From: Daucus carota subsp. sativus
Lineage: Eukaryota > Streptophyta > Magnoliopsida > Apiales > Apiaceae
Length of the DNA stretch: 64,000 bases
NCBI RefSeq assembly: GCF_001625215.2
Contig: NC_030386.2
Span: forward strand, 21,298,545-21,362,544
Direction: 5' to 3'
The translations under genes were made by a program, and so were the position numbers. Under the pieces are notes generated by a model. That model saw only the letters and a list, made by a program, of their open reading frames with translations, was not told where the DNA came from and ran no database searches. Shown piece by piece: positions 11,774 through 22,134 of the stretch (position 1 is the stretch's first letter; every line of letters begins with the position of its first letter).

Positions 11774-13129
11774 CTGTCCTGAGTTTGGCGATTTCAACCC
11801 AAGCAAAATGCTATAAATATCAACTTGAGAAATTCAAGAGCTTCGTGCTTATCGCATGACAGAAAGCAGAGGCCCACATTTTTTATCAAATTAAAACTAC
11901 GTAGACCAGCTAGAAGTAGAATTCAGTGAGTACCTTTAAATATACATGATAAGTGCGTATAAGAGACACATTCTTCCTTACCCAAACATTAAACCAGGCA
12001 TCTTTCATATTACCTACCACACCATGCTCGTCAATAAAAGAAATTGCATCTCACTAAGATGAGCAGAATATATAATTGACAAGTTTCAAGCATGTCAAGA
12101 ATCGGGCCTGTATATAAGAGTAGGAAATGAGTGTGTGTTCAGTGTTTATTTCCGCTGCACCATGTTTGTTTTCTCGACAAACCTTGATGGCTAAGCTGTT
12201 CAACTCCGTTTGAACCTTCCAAGATGTGTCTTTACCTCCATCAACAGCAAGTGTGCTGCACTCTCCTGTGACTCGGTTTTATTTTCCTCAGTCATGGTCA
12301 AGCTGTACATTCACAGAACTTTGAGGGTCGATTTATCGACTTTTTTTCTTTGGTTGTCTATGTGTCCAAAGAGGTGAACTTGGATGGTTTGTATAAATTT
12401 AAGCCGGCAATTTTAGATGATGGGTCGGGTTTGCGAGGGATTGGCTTATTTAAATCAGTTGAAAATCATTTAAGAGGTAAATAAAGTACAAACATCTCAG
12501 TCAATATAAGCTGGATATAGATGCTTAATTATACATCAAATATAATACAAATCTTTATATATAAAAAAAGAAAAGTAGAAAATAAGAATAACTAAAACAT
12601 AGCTCGGTCATATATATATAATATTAATATGTTATTCAATTCGTTTTCAAAGAATAGCAAAAAAAAAGAGACAGAGATCAACACGTACGAAGATAATTGA
12701 GAATCAAAATTTAGAGAATGTAAAATCAGGAAAATATATAGACAATTTGAAGTGGAGACTAGAAAAAGTACGGGTAGGATATGTGAAAATGATTTAAACA
12801 CAAAATATAATTTATTTAGAACTTATTAAATTGACTATAGATGGTAAACGAGACTATATTAATGAACTTAGATCAAATAATGTGATAGTAAACAGGTTGA
12901 ATCGAGTTGATAAGGATTAAAATTCAATAAATTTTAAGCCAATGCAATCTATTCGGGTCAGTAAAAAAAATAACCCATTCAAATTTTGATTTAAAACGGT
13001 TTAATTTTTTGGTTCAAGTAAGGGGTGGGTTGCATAAGATTTTACCGGTGGATCGATTTATATACAGCCCAAGACGGTAGCACACAACTTGCACGTAGTT
13101 TGAAAGTGAACGGTCATGACCATTGGGGT
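11774..13129. other. Intergenic, nothing recognised
   Basis: AT-rich. A 31-codon minus-strand frame starting near 12295 has no recognised relative. No repeat boundaries identified. Confidence 0.4.
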
Positions 13130-13139
13130 GTTTGTATAA

Positions 13140-13567
13140 GGGTTAATTATCAAGTTAATCACTGAAGTAGTTTAATGTATTTTTAAATGTTACTACAACC
13201 AACTAAAAGGTTATGACTTTTAGTATTTAAAATAATATATTTATATTTTATCAAGTTTATTTATTATTTATATTTTATTTTATAGTTATTTTTTTTGTTT
13301 TAATTAAAAATAAATAATAAATAAATTTGATAAAATCTAAATATATTATCATAAATATTAGAAGTCATAACCTTTTACTTAGTTTTGGTAACATTAAGAA
13401 ATAATGTGTAAAATTTTATAAATAATATTTTTACTGCTTGAACCTATATTTCAAGGTACTTATTTGATATTTATGGTCACTTCAGTTACCATCTTGATAC
13501 CGTTTTGAGTTCAGTGACCAATTTGATACATTAAGCCCACTTCAGTGACCAACTAGATAATTAACCC
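13140..13567. mobile_element. Mutator-like MITE
   Basis: A 428-bp element whose ends GGGTTAATTATCAAGTTAAT and ...GATAATTAACCC are inverted repeats. It is flanked by GTTTGTATAA (13130-13139) and GTTTATATAA (13568-13577), a 10-bp target duplication with one mismatch. The interior is AT-rich and folds back on itself. Non-coding. Confidence 0.78.
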
Positions 13568-13953
13568 GTTTATATAAAGGAAGTAGAAGCCGTTTCTGGT
13601 TTCTGCTTTTTTTTGACCCGTTTGTGTAAAGAAGTAGAAACACTTTTAAAAAACTGAGAATGTTACCTTCTTTCTCACTCTTCTACTTCTTTTCCAAATA
13701 TTTTTTAACTTATTTGCTTCTCACTTCTAATTCATTTCTTTACTTTAAGCATGAAATCACTTTTTTTAAGTTTGCTCAAACGGTCCCTATATCTCGTTGT
13801 TACAAAAAGTGCATCGACCTTAGTACTGAAATACACACAATCATGAGTTCATGAATCATGACTATACGACTAGATATCAAGTTTACAAAAAGTGCATTGA
13901 CCTTAAACCTCAAATACACACAGCTACTATTATAGAACGTATCTCTGTATAAA

Positions 13954-14855
13954 CTAGCGTATAGCCCGTGTAAGGCACGGGAACTTTTTAATTATTTATA
14001 AATTTTTTAAATATATTGTAAGTGGTGTAAAAAAATTTAATTTATAAATAATAAATTAAAATTTTCAATTAAATAAAATTTGAAATTATGATTTGTTTGT
14101 AAGTCAGAACTATTGTAAAAATATATAGGTTCTATTTTTCAGACTTGTTTCTGTAAAAAAAAAAAACTGGTTACACATGTTGGATCATCCGACAGTGGCG
14201 ATGCAGTATAAAATACACCGTCACAGTTATTAATGGCTTCAAATAAACTATTGTAATCAAACCATCCCTTTTCTCTTATGTATCATGCCAAATTATTAAA
14301 AAAAATTATCAAATTTTAATATATATTGAGTATAATATGTGACGTCAGCTTTCATTAGATTATATTTATAAATTTATTTTATATTAGAGTTATTATAATA
14401 TGATTTAAATTTGGCTTACTAATTTTAAAATATATTTGATAAAAATAATTTTGTGACAGTGCGATTTATATGATTCTACAATTAAAACTTGTGGGAAATA
14501 TTTATTTTGGATTAAAATATCCGGCTTATTAATTTTAAAATATATTATATAAAAATAATTTTGTGGCGGTGCGATTTATATGATTCTACAATTAAAGCTG
14601 GTAGGAAATATTTATTTTGGATTAAAAAAATCATAAACATATGAAAGACAGAATTTGTTTTGGTTTGAGGAATTATAAATATGCAAGTAAATACCAGTTG
14701 CCTTATAGAATTAGAAGTTAATTTTGTTCTAATCTAACGATACTTATTTGTTCAATATACGATCCAACGGATGATAAGCTTTTGGACCATATGACCATGC
14801 GACCAAATTATCTCCCTTACACTTATATATATTATATATAAGTATATAATATAAG
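13954..14855 (-). mobile_element. Insertion with Helitron-like terminus
   Basis: Comparison with unit 1 shows about 902 bp inserted between GTATCTCTGTATAAA and CTACCCATACAGCT. On the minus strand the left edge ends in a CCCGTG/CACGGG hairpin followed by CTATACG and CTAG before a T, like a Helitron 3' end. The other end lacks a clear 5' TC, so classification is tentative. No gene inside. Confidence 0.45.
14413..14631. repeat. 110-bp tandem duplication
   Basis: Two copies of about 110 bp start GGCTTA(C/T)TAATTTTAAAAT at 14413 and 14523 and differ at a handful of sites. They lie inside the insertion at 13954-14855. Confidence 0.75.
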
Positions 14856-15225
14856 CTACCCATACAGCTGCATAACATTTGCATTGGGTTAAATAGCGTT
14901 TTCATCACTCAACTGACCACGAATTTTCAATTGGGTCATCAAACTCAAAAAGCTTTCAGTCAAATAACTACACTAATAAAAACTTTCAATCAAGTCACTA
15001 GCCGTTAGTAACGTTAACTTTTGGACGGAAAATTGAGCTGGCTTGCTGACATGGCATGTTGGCAACCTATGTGGCTTCGCCAGGTCACTCGACCGTTAGA
15101 ACCTCATAACCCATCATTTATAACCCGCCCGCACTTTATAACCCATCACTTATAACCCATTTCCCACTTCTCCTTCTTCATTTCTTGATTTCTTCTCTTG
15201 CAGCTATCTTCTTCAACCTTCTTCC

Positions 15226-15735
15226 ATGTCCATTTCTTCGAAAAGCTCATCATCTTCCAGCCCATCTGTCCAGAACTCTATGAGGTCGTATGGAAGTAAC
15301 AGAAACAACTCTGGCTTCGATTGTGGTTACAGCCATCTGAAATGCAAGTGTGATATTTTAGCGCCATTGCAAGAAGCTTGGAGAGAGGGAACTATGGATC
15401 CGGGTAGAAGATTTTTTGGTTGCAGCAACTACAAGGATCCAACAAAGAAGTGTAATTTTTTCTTGTGGGCTGATCCGCCCTACAGTGATAGAGCTAGAGA
15501 TATTATTCATCAGTTGAGGTTTAAAATGAGGGTGAAGGATGCAGAGTTGCAGAAAATGAAGGAAGAGTTGAGCTTTGTTGAGAGAAAGATGCTAGTATTG
15601 AATGAAGAGTATGGTGTTGTTCGAAAAAAGTTGGATGAAGCAGCAACAATGAAGATTCAGAAGGCTCATTTGAGGACCAAAAAGTTGTTATTTATTGTTA
15701 TTGTAGCTTGTTTGTTATTCATATTTTTCAAGTAA
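15226..15735 (+). CDS. GRF-type zinc-finger membrane protein
   Basis: An intact 169-aa single-exon ORF. A Ser-rich start (residues 4-20) precedes a GRF-type zinc finger: Cys40 and Cys42, then PGRRFFGC with Cys66, then Cys76 and FFLWAD. A charged, probably coiled-coil segment (about 95-148) is followed by one hydrophobic C-terminal segment (154-168), which looks like a tail anchor. GRF fingers are nucleic-acid-binding modules. Plant genomes contain many such small GRF plus coiled-coil plus transmembrane proteins of unknown role, often near Mutator-like elements. It lies inside the 14886-17530 element, about 340 bp from the left end, and converges with the next gene. The first ATG gives a family-like start. 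Whether it helps transposition is unknown. Confidence 0.75.
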   Translation: MSISSKSSSSSSPSVQNSMRSYGSNRNNSGFDCGYSHLKCKCDILAPLQEAWREGTMDPGRRFFGCSNYKDPTKKCNFFLWADPPYSDRARDIIHQLRFKMRVKDAELQKMKEELSFVERKMLVLNEEYGVVRKKLDEAATMKIQKAHLRTKKLLFIVIVACLLFIFFK

Positions 15736-16279
15736 AAAACAGCAAAAACAATGTGCTTGCTTGTGATCTGGTGTGCTTGTTTGCTGTGCTCATCTTTTAA
15801 AATGAAAAGACTTAAATTTGCTTGTTTTATGTGCAATTGTAGTAGTTTAATTGGCAAAAGCAAGGCAGTAGGTAAACACAAGTGCATGACAATGGTTCAA
15901 CAGAAGAATACAATTAAAATAGATTCCAACAACATATATTAAAACTTGAGCTACATTGTCTGCAAACAAAAGGACCACTGTCTCTAAAGGAATCTAAGCA
16001 AAAGATATGACATAAAGGTCTACAGTTGATAGATAAACAAAGGACATAGTTTATGGTCCCAAAAGCTAGTCAAAGACAAATAATAGAGTCATGTCTTCCT
16101 CCTTGGTGGTGCCAATCCAACTCCAACTCTCTTTCTTGGAGTACTCTTTTTCACTCCTTTCATTGCAGGGGCTGGTGGGGTGCTCAGAGGTGGGGTGCTC
16201 ACAGGTGGGGTGCTCACAGGTGGGGTGCTTCCAATTTGTGTGCTTCCAGTGGTTAAATCACAAAAATTACCTAAATCAG

Positions 16280-17158
16280 CTAGTCTCTCTGCTTCACATT
16301 AAAGACTTCATCTACAAACTGCAACTTATCATTTTTTGGGGGGGGATCAGGGAAACAAAATTCATCATCACTCTCCTCACTGCTAGGATAATAAGCCCCA
16401 TCTGACTCACTACTGTCAACACCATCATCACCTAAATCAGCTAGTCTCTCTGCTTCATCCATTTTCTTTTTTTCTTCCCTATTTTTTTTCCTCAACTCAA
16501 CATATTCATCATCACTACATCCATAACCATCTTCTTCATCCCTCTCTATATCAGATTCACTTTCAGGAGGACTAACATGATACACATGTAACACAACCTT
16601 GCTATCACAGTTTTCAACTAATATGTCCTTCGATTCTGGACTCAACAAATATATCTTATGTTCTGGCCCTTTAACAAATAATGAGTCATACTCGCCAACA
16701 ACATCAGAAAAGCATGCTTTTAATTCAGTAACAGTGAGGTTCTGAAAATCAACATCTTCATAAATCTTTTTCAAATTACTTGTATAGGAGAAATATGGAA
16801 CATGGACAAAATGACCCCCGTAAAAAACTTCAACAGTGTACAGTTTCTTCCTGTTAATCAAAATCATATTATAAACCCTAATTACATATAACAACTGATT
16901 TTCAAACCAACTATAGCTATGACTACTAGCAAAAAACGAACATAATTAACAACTTAAGCAAATAAGAAATACATACTCCGATTTTTCACTAGCTTCCTCA
17001 GCTCCGGCTTCCTCAGCTCCGGCTTCCTCATCTTCGACTTCCTCGGAATCGACTTCCTCGACATGGACTACGTCGGCATCGGCGTCTTCACTTATCTTCT
17101 TCTTCTTGCATGGAATCAACCTAATCTCAACTCCCGAGCGTGTTCTCACCATCGTCAC
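16280..17158 (-). CDS. PB1-like-domain protein (MuDR-type N-terminus)
   Basis: A two-exon minus-strand gene: exon 1 17158-16977, a 126-bp GT-AG intron 16976-16851, exon 2 16850-16280. The join keeps phase and gives 250 aa. Exon 1 is basic then very acidic (repeated EEAGA). Exon 2 opens with TVEVFYGGHFVHVPYFSY, matching the PB1-like domain found at the N-terminus of plant MuDR-type transposases. This is followed by a DE-rich linker and a stop. The SWIM and DDE parts of a MULE transposase are absent, so this is either a truncated transposase or a retained accessory protein. A 29-bp word (CACCTAAATCAGCTAGTCTC...) occurs twice near its 3' end (16268 and 16429), and a 17-bp GGTGGGGTGCTCACA repeat follows the stop. 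An alternative start is the ATG two codons later. Confidence 0.65.
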
Positions 17159-17593
17159 AGTTAAAAGTGGTATCTAATTTGGGGTGGAAATTCTAAATTA
17201 GGTTTAAGCTGAGAGTTTGAATTGAGGGTGGGTTAATGGGTAGTCGTGTGTATCGGGTTGGAGTTGGATCGGGGTTAAAACATACCGGGTTTGTGTTGGA
17301 TCGGGTTTAAAAGCTAACGGGTAAAAAAGCTGATGTGTCACGTTACGTGGCACGATTTAACGTCTGGCCGTCTAAAGTCAACCCGATCTAACGGCTGTGA
17401 AATATTTAGTGTGTTTAATGAGTCGGATGAAACATTTGAGCTGTTAGGTGATTCGATTGAAAACTTTTTGAGTTTGATGACCCAATTGAAAATTCGTGGT
17501 CAGTTGAGTGATGAAAACGCTATTTAACCCCATTTGCATTCAACACTCGCCCCACAAAACACATTACAATATCCTTTCTCCAGTACTCTTGCC

Positions 17594-18501
17594 ATGAGTT
17601 CTTTCGAACAAATACTGAGTTCTCCTCTGGCAATAAACTCAAAAACCTCTGACATTGCTTATGACTTGTTTCCATACGTCACTATACACAAAAATGGAAC
17701 CACTAAGAGGCATTCCGGCAAGCCGGTTATGCTCGCACCGGAAAATCTAAACGGTGTCAGAACCAAAGATGTGGTGGTTTCATCTCATCCCAAAGTCATT
17801 GCTCGTATCTTCTTGCCAGAGTCTTTGACACCGGGAGAAAAAATCCCGGTGTTACTCTACTTTCACAGAGGCGGATTCTGTATCGAATCCGCCTTATCGG
17901 CTTGTTACACTCCTTACACTTCATCCATTGCCTCCGCTTGTAAAGTCATCGTGGTCTCGGTTGACTACCGGCTTGCGCCCGAACATCAAATTCCAGCATG
18001 TTATGATGATTCATGGGAAGCCTTGAAATGGGTTGTTTCGCATGCATCCGGGTCGGGTCCTGACCCGGGGCTAAACCAGCATGGTGATTTGGGCCGGGTT
18101 TTTTTTTTGGCGGGTGATAGTCCGGGTTTTCGGGTATAATATTGGTCCATCCGTTTTTCTTGAATGACAAATCCGAAAAGCTGCTGAATGATTTTTGCCT
18201 TGATAAAACGGGTATTGATGACTCGATATTGAACCCGGCAGCGAATGCAGATCTGTTGGCAAGGCTTGGGTGCGGCAAAGTGTTGGTTTGTACTGCTGAG
18301 AATGATATTATGAGAACAAGAGGTTGGAGTTATTACGAGGCACTAAAAAAGAGCGAGTGGAAAGGAGACGTTGAGATTGTGGAGACAATGGGGATGGGTC
18401 ATGTTTTTCATTTGTTCAACCCGAATTGTGAGCAGGCCCGGTCGCTAATAAAATGGTTAGCATCTTTCATCAAAGATGACAAGATTAACTCTGTGTTATA
18501 G
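17594..18501 (+). pseudogene. Carboxylesterase pseudogene (CXE paralogue)
   Basis: Clearly a paralogue of the gene at 6918-7886; most residues match up to the nucleophile. Three defects are visible. The oxyanion motif reads HRGGF instead of HGGGF. Right after the nucleophile (GDSPG) about 64 nt are missing relative to the intact copy, and this shifts the frame to a stop at 18137-18139. The remaining C-terminal half (from about 18142, including the AENDI and GMGHVFH motifs) is in another frame. In addition, two insertions (902 and 2645 bp) separate the old TATA region from the coding start. The tract GGGTTTTTTTTTTGG at about 18097 adds one in-frame codon. It should not make an active enzyme. 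Confidence 0.92.
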
Positions 18502-18559
18502 ATTTACCAAAATCTTATCTTCAACTTATTGCCGTGTGCTACTATTATGAGTAATAAGA

Positions 18560-19113
18560 TACTCCTTCCGTCCCCCTCAATTGTTTACATTGGAGGAGAC
18601 ACGAAGACCAAGACAATGTAAGAAAAATGAGTAAAGTTAGATGAAAAGTGAGTAAAGTGGTGAGACCCATCAATATTTAGTAATAGATTTGAGATATTGG
18701 AGGAAAGTAGTGAGTGTAAATGTAATACTCCCTCCGTTTCAAAATGTATGACGCTTTGACTTTTTACACTCATTTCAAAGTGTTTTGACCAAGTACCTAG
18801 AATCATCATTTCTTTTAAAAAAAATTATATTTTAAAATTTTGACTATATACTTTTATTTAGAAAAATAAAATTTCAAAAATAATAAATATAAGTACATGG
18901 TCAAAAGATTTTAAACTACGTGCAAAAAGTCAAAGCGTCATGCATTTTGAAACGGAGGGAGTAGTAGTTTTTATTGTTAAATATGAGATAGTAGGGGAAA
19001 ATAGTGGGTGTAATGATGAGAAAAACTTACTATTTATAATAACATAAAGAAATGAGAAGGACATCTCAAAATAAAATAGTAACTGTAAAGATTTGATAGG
19101 GACAGAGGGAGTA
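18560..19113. mobile_element. Stowaway-like MITE with nested insert
   Basis: TACTCCTTCCGTCCC at one end and GGGACAGAGGGAGTA at the other, bounded by TA. Unit 1 has the empty site (AATAAGATATTATTATGG near 7925). It was later interrupted by the element at 18726-18963. It is related to, and inverted relative to, 19242-19547. Confidence 0.85.
18726..18963. mobile_element. Nested Stowaway MITE
   Basis: A 238-bp hairpin element starting TACTCCCTCCGTTTCAAAAT and ending in its complement, bounded by TA. Its arms run for most of its length. The related element at 19242-19547 lacks it, so it inserted into the older Stowaway copy. Confidence 0.88.
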
Positions 19114-19241
19114 TGATTATGGTGGGGTTACGGATGTGAACACTAATTATGATGCTCTAGCTAGTAGTATTCGTCCTTTAATATTTGAGTACTGCTTGAA
19201 AAAGAAATGTAAAATGATTCTAGTATTCCTTCAATATCAAG

Positions 19242-19547
19242 TACTCTCTCTTCCCTCTCATTTCTTTACAGTTACTATTTTAGGATGTCCCTCTCATTTC
19301 TTTACGTTATTATAAATAGTAAATTTTTCTCATCATTATACCCACTATCTTCCTCTACTATCTCATATTTAACAATAAAACTACTATTACACTCACTACT
19401 TTTCTCCACTATCTCAAATCTATTATTAAATATTGATAGGTCCTACCATTTTACCCACTTTTCATCTAACTTTGCTCATTTTTCATACATTGTCTTGGTC
19501 TCCGTGTCCCCTTCCAATGTAAACAATTGAGGGGGACGGAGGGAGTA
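19242..19547. mobile_element. Stowaway-like MITE, inverted copy
   Basis: Bounded by TACTCTCTC... and ...GGGGGACGGAGGGAGTA. Its sequence is the reverse complement of the 18560-19113 family (shared CCACTATCTCAAATCTA). Together the two form an inverted pair about 130 bp apart. Confidence 0.8.
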
Positions 19548-19883
19548 AACAAGTTCGGTCTTTGGAAATATCTGTCGTGTTTGTTGCTGTAAGTACTTGT
19601 TGTCAGAATTACCACGGCGATTCTCTTTATTATTGTAAAGTTTGTTTCTGTGTGAATCAAAAATCTTATGACCTAAATGATGGCCTCAGAATTCTTGATG
19701 ATGGTTTCGGCTTATAAACTTTATATGGGCAGTTGGGCACCTCCGATATGACAAAAGTACATTAAGCAAAGAAGAAAGATAACAGAAGCAAAGTCTTTTG
19801 CATTCGAACCTCGAAACCTACAATATACTTTAACGTTTTGGAGTCATGTCTTCCATTTTTCTATGACTTTTTACTCTTCATTG

Positions 19884-20635
19884 CAGGGCTGCTCATGGGA
19901 TGGGTTGGGCCAGTTTCGGCCATTTAAGCAACCCAACTCTTTTAGTACGGGTTACAAAATATTAACCCATCAATTATAAAAAAATTTAAAATCCCAATCT
20001 CATTAATTGTATGACATGATGGGTTGGTTAGCGTAGGGTTGATCGGGTTGTAAAAGATAATATCCTAGTTGTCGAATGTTGAGTGTGCTTTAGTTCATAT
20101 GTTGGTTTGCTGTAAAAAGTAAGTGTTTATGTAGCACAACATTAAGTTGTACACTCAACACTACACAGATGCAAAATATCAACAAGAGTGCAAGACATTG
20201 AAATCTACTATTCTGTAGTTGCAACTTGCAAGTCAAAACATAAGGAATATCCTGAAATCATGTGCCTTAACTACAATGCAAATGCAAATTAGCCAGGTAC
20301 TGTGGCTCCGTGCCAATGCAAATTAACCGAAGCATGTCATCACAGCTTAAACTAGCCGGACTAAATTCATTTTGCCACAAATTCTAATACTAGGTTTTAA
20401 ATCGGGCTTTAGTAATAATAGTGCAGTAGATATGAATGGGCTGCTTAATTTATTGGGTCGGGTTGGGTTGGTTTAAGGTTTTTAAAATATATATATTTTG
20501 ACCCAACTTATTATAAACGGCTCAACCAGAAATCAACCAATTGGCCCACAGTTTTAAATGGGTCGGTTTAGTCGGCCCAGTTTAGAGTTGGGTTGGATTG
20601 GTTCCAACAGGTTGGACAACCGATGAGCAGCCCTA
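19884..20635. mobile_element. Non-autonomous hAT element
   Basis: A 752-bp element with ends CAGGGCTGCTCATGGG and CCGATGAGCAGCCCTA (inverted) and an 8-bp target duplication CTTCATTG/CTTCACTG (19876-19883 and 20636-20643, one mismatch). This fits hAT rules: ends of the form YAGGG and 8-bp targets. The inside is rich in GGGTTGGG/GGTCGG words and non-coding. Unit 1 has the uninterrupted TTTACTCTTCAGTG near 8945. Confidence 0.78.
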
Positions 20636-20789
20636 CTTCACTGTTTAGTGTTTACTATCTAGGCCTCCAAACAAATTAACTTGCAACACCCTTTACTCGA
20701 TGGATTTTCAATTCTCTGTCACTTTTACAAAAAGTGCATCGTTCTCAAACTTGAAATACATATATCACCCTTTACTCGATAAAGATAGG

Positions 20790-22057
20790 TGTTAACGGAG
20801 AAAACTGGTAGGTTAACAAAGATGAGGTTCACGGCGTGGATCAAGATTCTTGTTGGCGAGAATGTAGCAAGTGGTTGGTTGTTTGTTTTGGATGCGGCTG
20901 CAATTGTAAGCAAAGGGTTCAAGATTGTTAACTGGAATAGCTCTCAAGAATGATCGATGCCTACAATCTGCCTACGTACCCCTATTTGTAGGGGATCAAG
21001 CCGACACGTAGTTCTTTCTCCTAAGAGACCCATGCGGGCTGGGCCTCCCCTTCTAGAATCTTCCTCCCGAAAGGGGCCCAATACGATGAGGCCTAGCCTT
21101 GGGCCTTGTAGACTCTCGAGCACCCAAGGCTTACCCCAAATGCATGGACACTACTCCACTCCCCGACAGGGACAACCCGCCAGACTACAGAGATAGAGCC
21201 TTTCAGGGCGCGTCTTCTATTCTACCTCCACCTCCCAAGGAGGACAACTCCTCAGACTACAAGGTAGGGCCTTCTACAATTCAACAGTTGGATTTACTTA
21301 TGCTTAAGGGCGTCCCCCTAAACAAAAGCATCTCCTTCTGTCCTTCTGAACCATTGCTAACTGAACTATCTTCGACAAGATGGCGCGCCCAAAGATAGGG
21401 CGCGCCCTATCTTTCTACAGGGTCACTTCTAAATCGGGTTGATCTTGATTCTTCTGGCCCAACCAGGTCTTCTTTTGTGGGCCTGGCCCATGAAGTCGGT
21501 CTTCATATAAATTATTTCCTTAAAAAGCTGAGATGTGTCTTCTCCCTCCAATCAGGGCGCGCCCACATGGAGGTCCTTCTGGGTGCGGTCAGATATGTGG
21601 TTGCTGTCAGATATGTGGACACGGCCTGATATGCGGACGCGGCCTAGCATGTGGCCACGGCCTGGCATGTGGCCACGGCTTGGCATGTGGGCGCGGCCTG
21701 ACATCATGTGGATGCGGCATGAAATGTGGCCACGGCCTGAAATGTGGACGCAGCCAGACATGTGGTCGCGGCCTGGCATGTGGTCGCGGCCTGGCAAGTG
21801 GGCGCGGCCTGGCATGTGGACGCATCCTGGCAAGTGGGCGCGGCCTGTCATGTGATCCAGCCCAATCTTGAATATGTCGGCCCAAAATAGTTTTCCACCT
21901 AAAGCGCGCCCTTACTAGAGGTTCTTCTGGACGTAGTCAGATATGTGGGCGCGCCTACATATTGTCGAGCCCAATCTTTAGTGCGTAAGTCCATATCTTC
22001 ATCTTATATATGGGCCTAGCCCATCAGTGAAGTTCTTGTTGAATTTTGGGCATAACA
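20790..22057 (-). repeat. LTR (3' LTR on minus strand)
   Basis: 1268 bp. It contains a perfect 24-bp palindrome centred on GGCGCGCC (21391-21414) and an array of about 15-18-bp units of the type GGCCTGGCATGTGGCCAC (about 21595-21850). Similarity to the other LTR continues 77 bp past the boundary, to 22134. Confidence 0.85.
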
Positions 22058-22134
22058 ATAGGTTCTTCGTAGTTGGCACTAGTTCTTCCGAAATTAATCC
22101 TTGAAGGTGATTTTCTCATCATTGAACTGTGAGG

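Larger units (their letters stand above)
14886..17530. mobile_element. Mutator-like element with two genes
   Basis: A 2645-bp element with terminal inverted repeats starting GGGTTAAATAGCGTTTTCAT; the first 67 bp are identical at both ends by eye and the similarity then fades. A perfect 10-bp target duplication CATTTGCATT flanks it (14876-14885 and 17531-17540). It sits in the 5' leader of the duplicated carboxylesterase; unit 1 has the uninterrupted leader. It carries two convergent genes, a GRF zinc-finger ORF and a spliced PB1-like-domain gene, but no MULE transposase catalytic core, so it is non-autonomous. Confidence 0.88.
13930..20680. repeat. Segmental-duplication unit 2 (CXE locus)
   Basis: This block is collinear with about 6805-8990: promoter, leader, coding region, 3' UTR and downstream flank. 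It is expanded by insertions at 13954-14855, 14886-17530, 18560-19113 (with 18726-18963 nested), 19242-19547 and 19884-20635. Unit 1 in turn has its own private MITE at 8403-8792. The pair gives reciprocal empty sites. Confidence 0.8.

Noticed and set aside
18142-18501. A separate 119-aa gene
   Set aside because: It is the out-of-frame C-terminal half of the carboxylesterase pseudogene.
21533-21885. Open frames rich in CGRGLACG or RPHARPRP motifs (also 22374-22740 and 26309-26758)
   Set aside because: They are open in several frames on both strands because of a GC-rich minisatellite in the LTRs, not because of coding selection.
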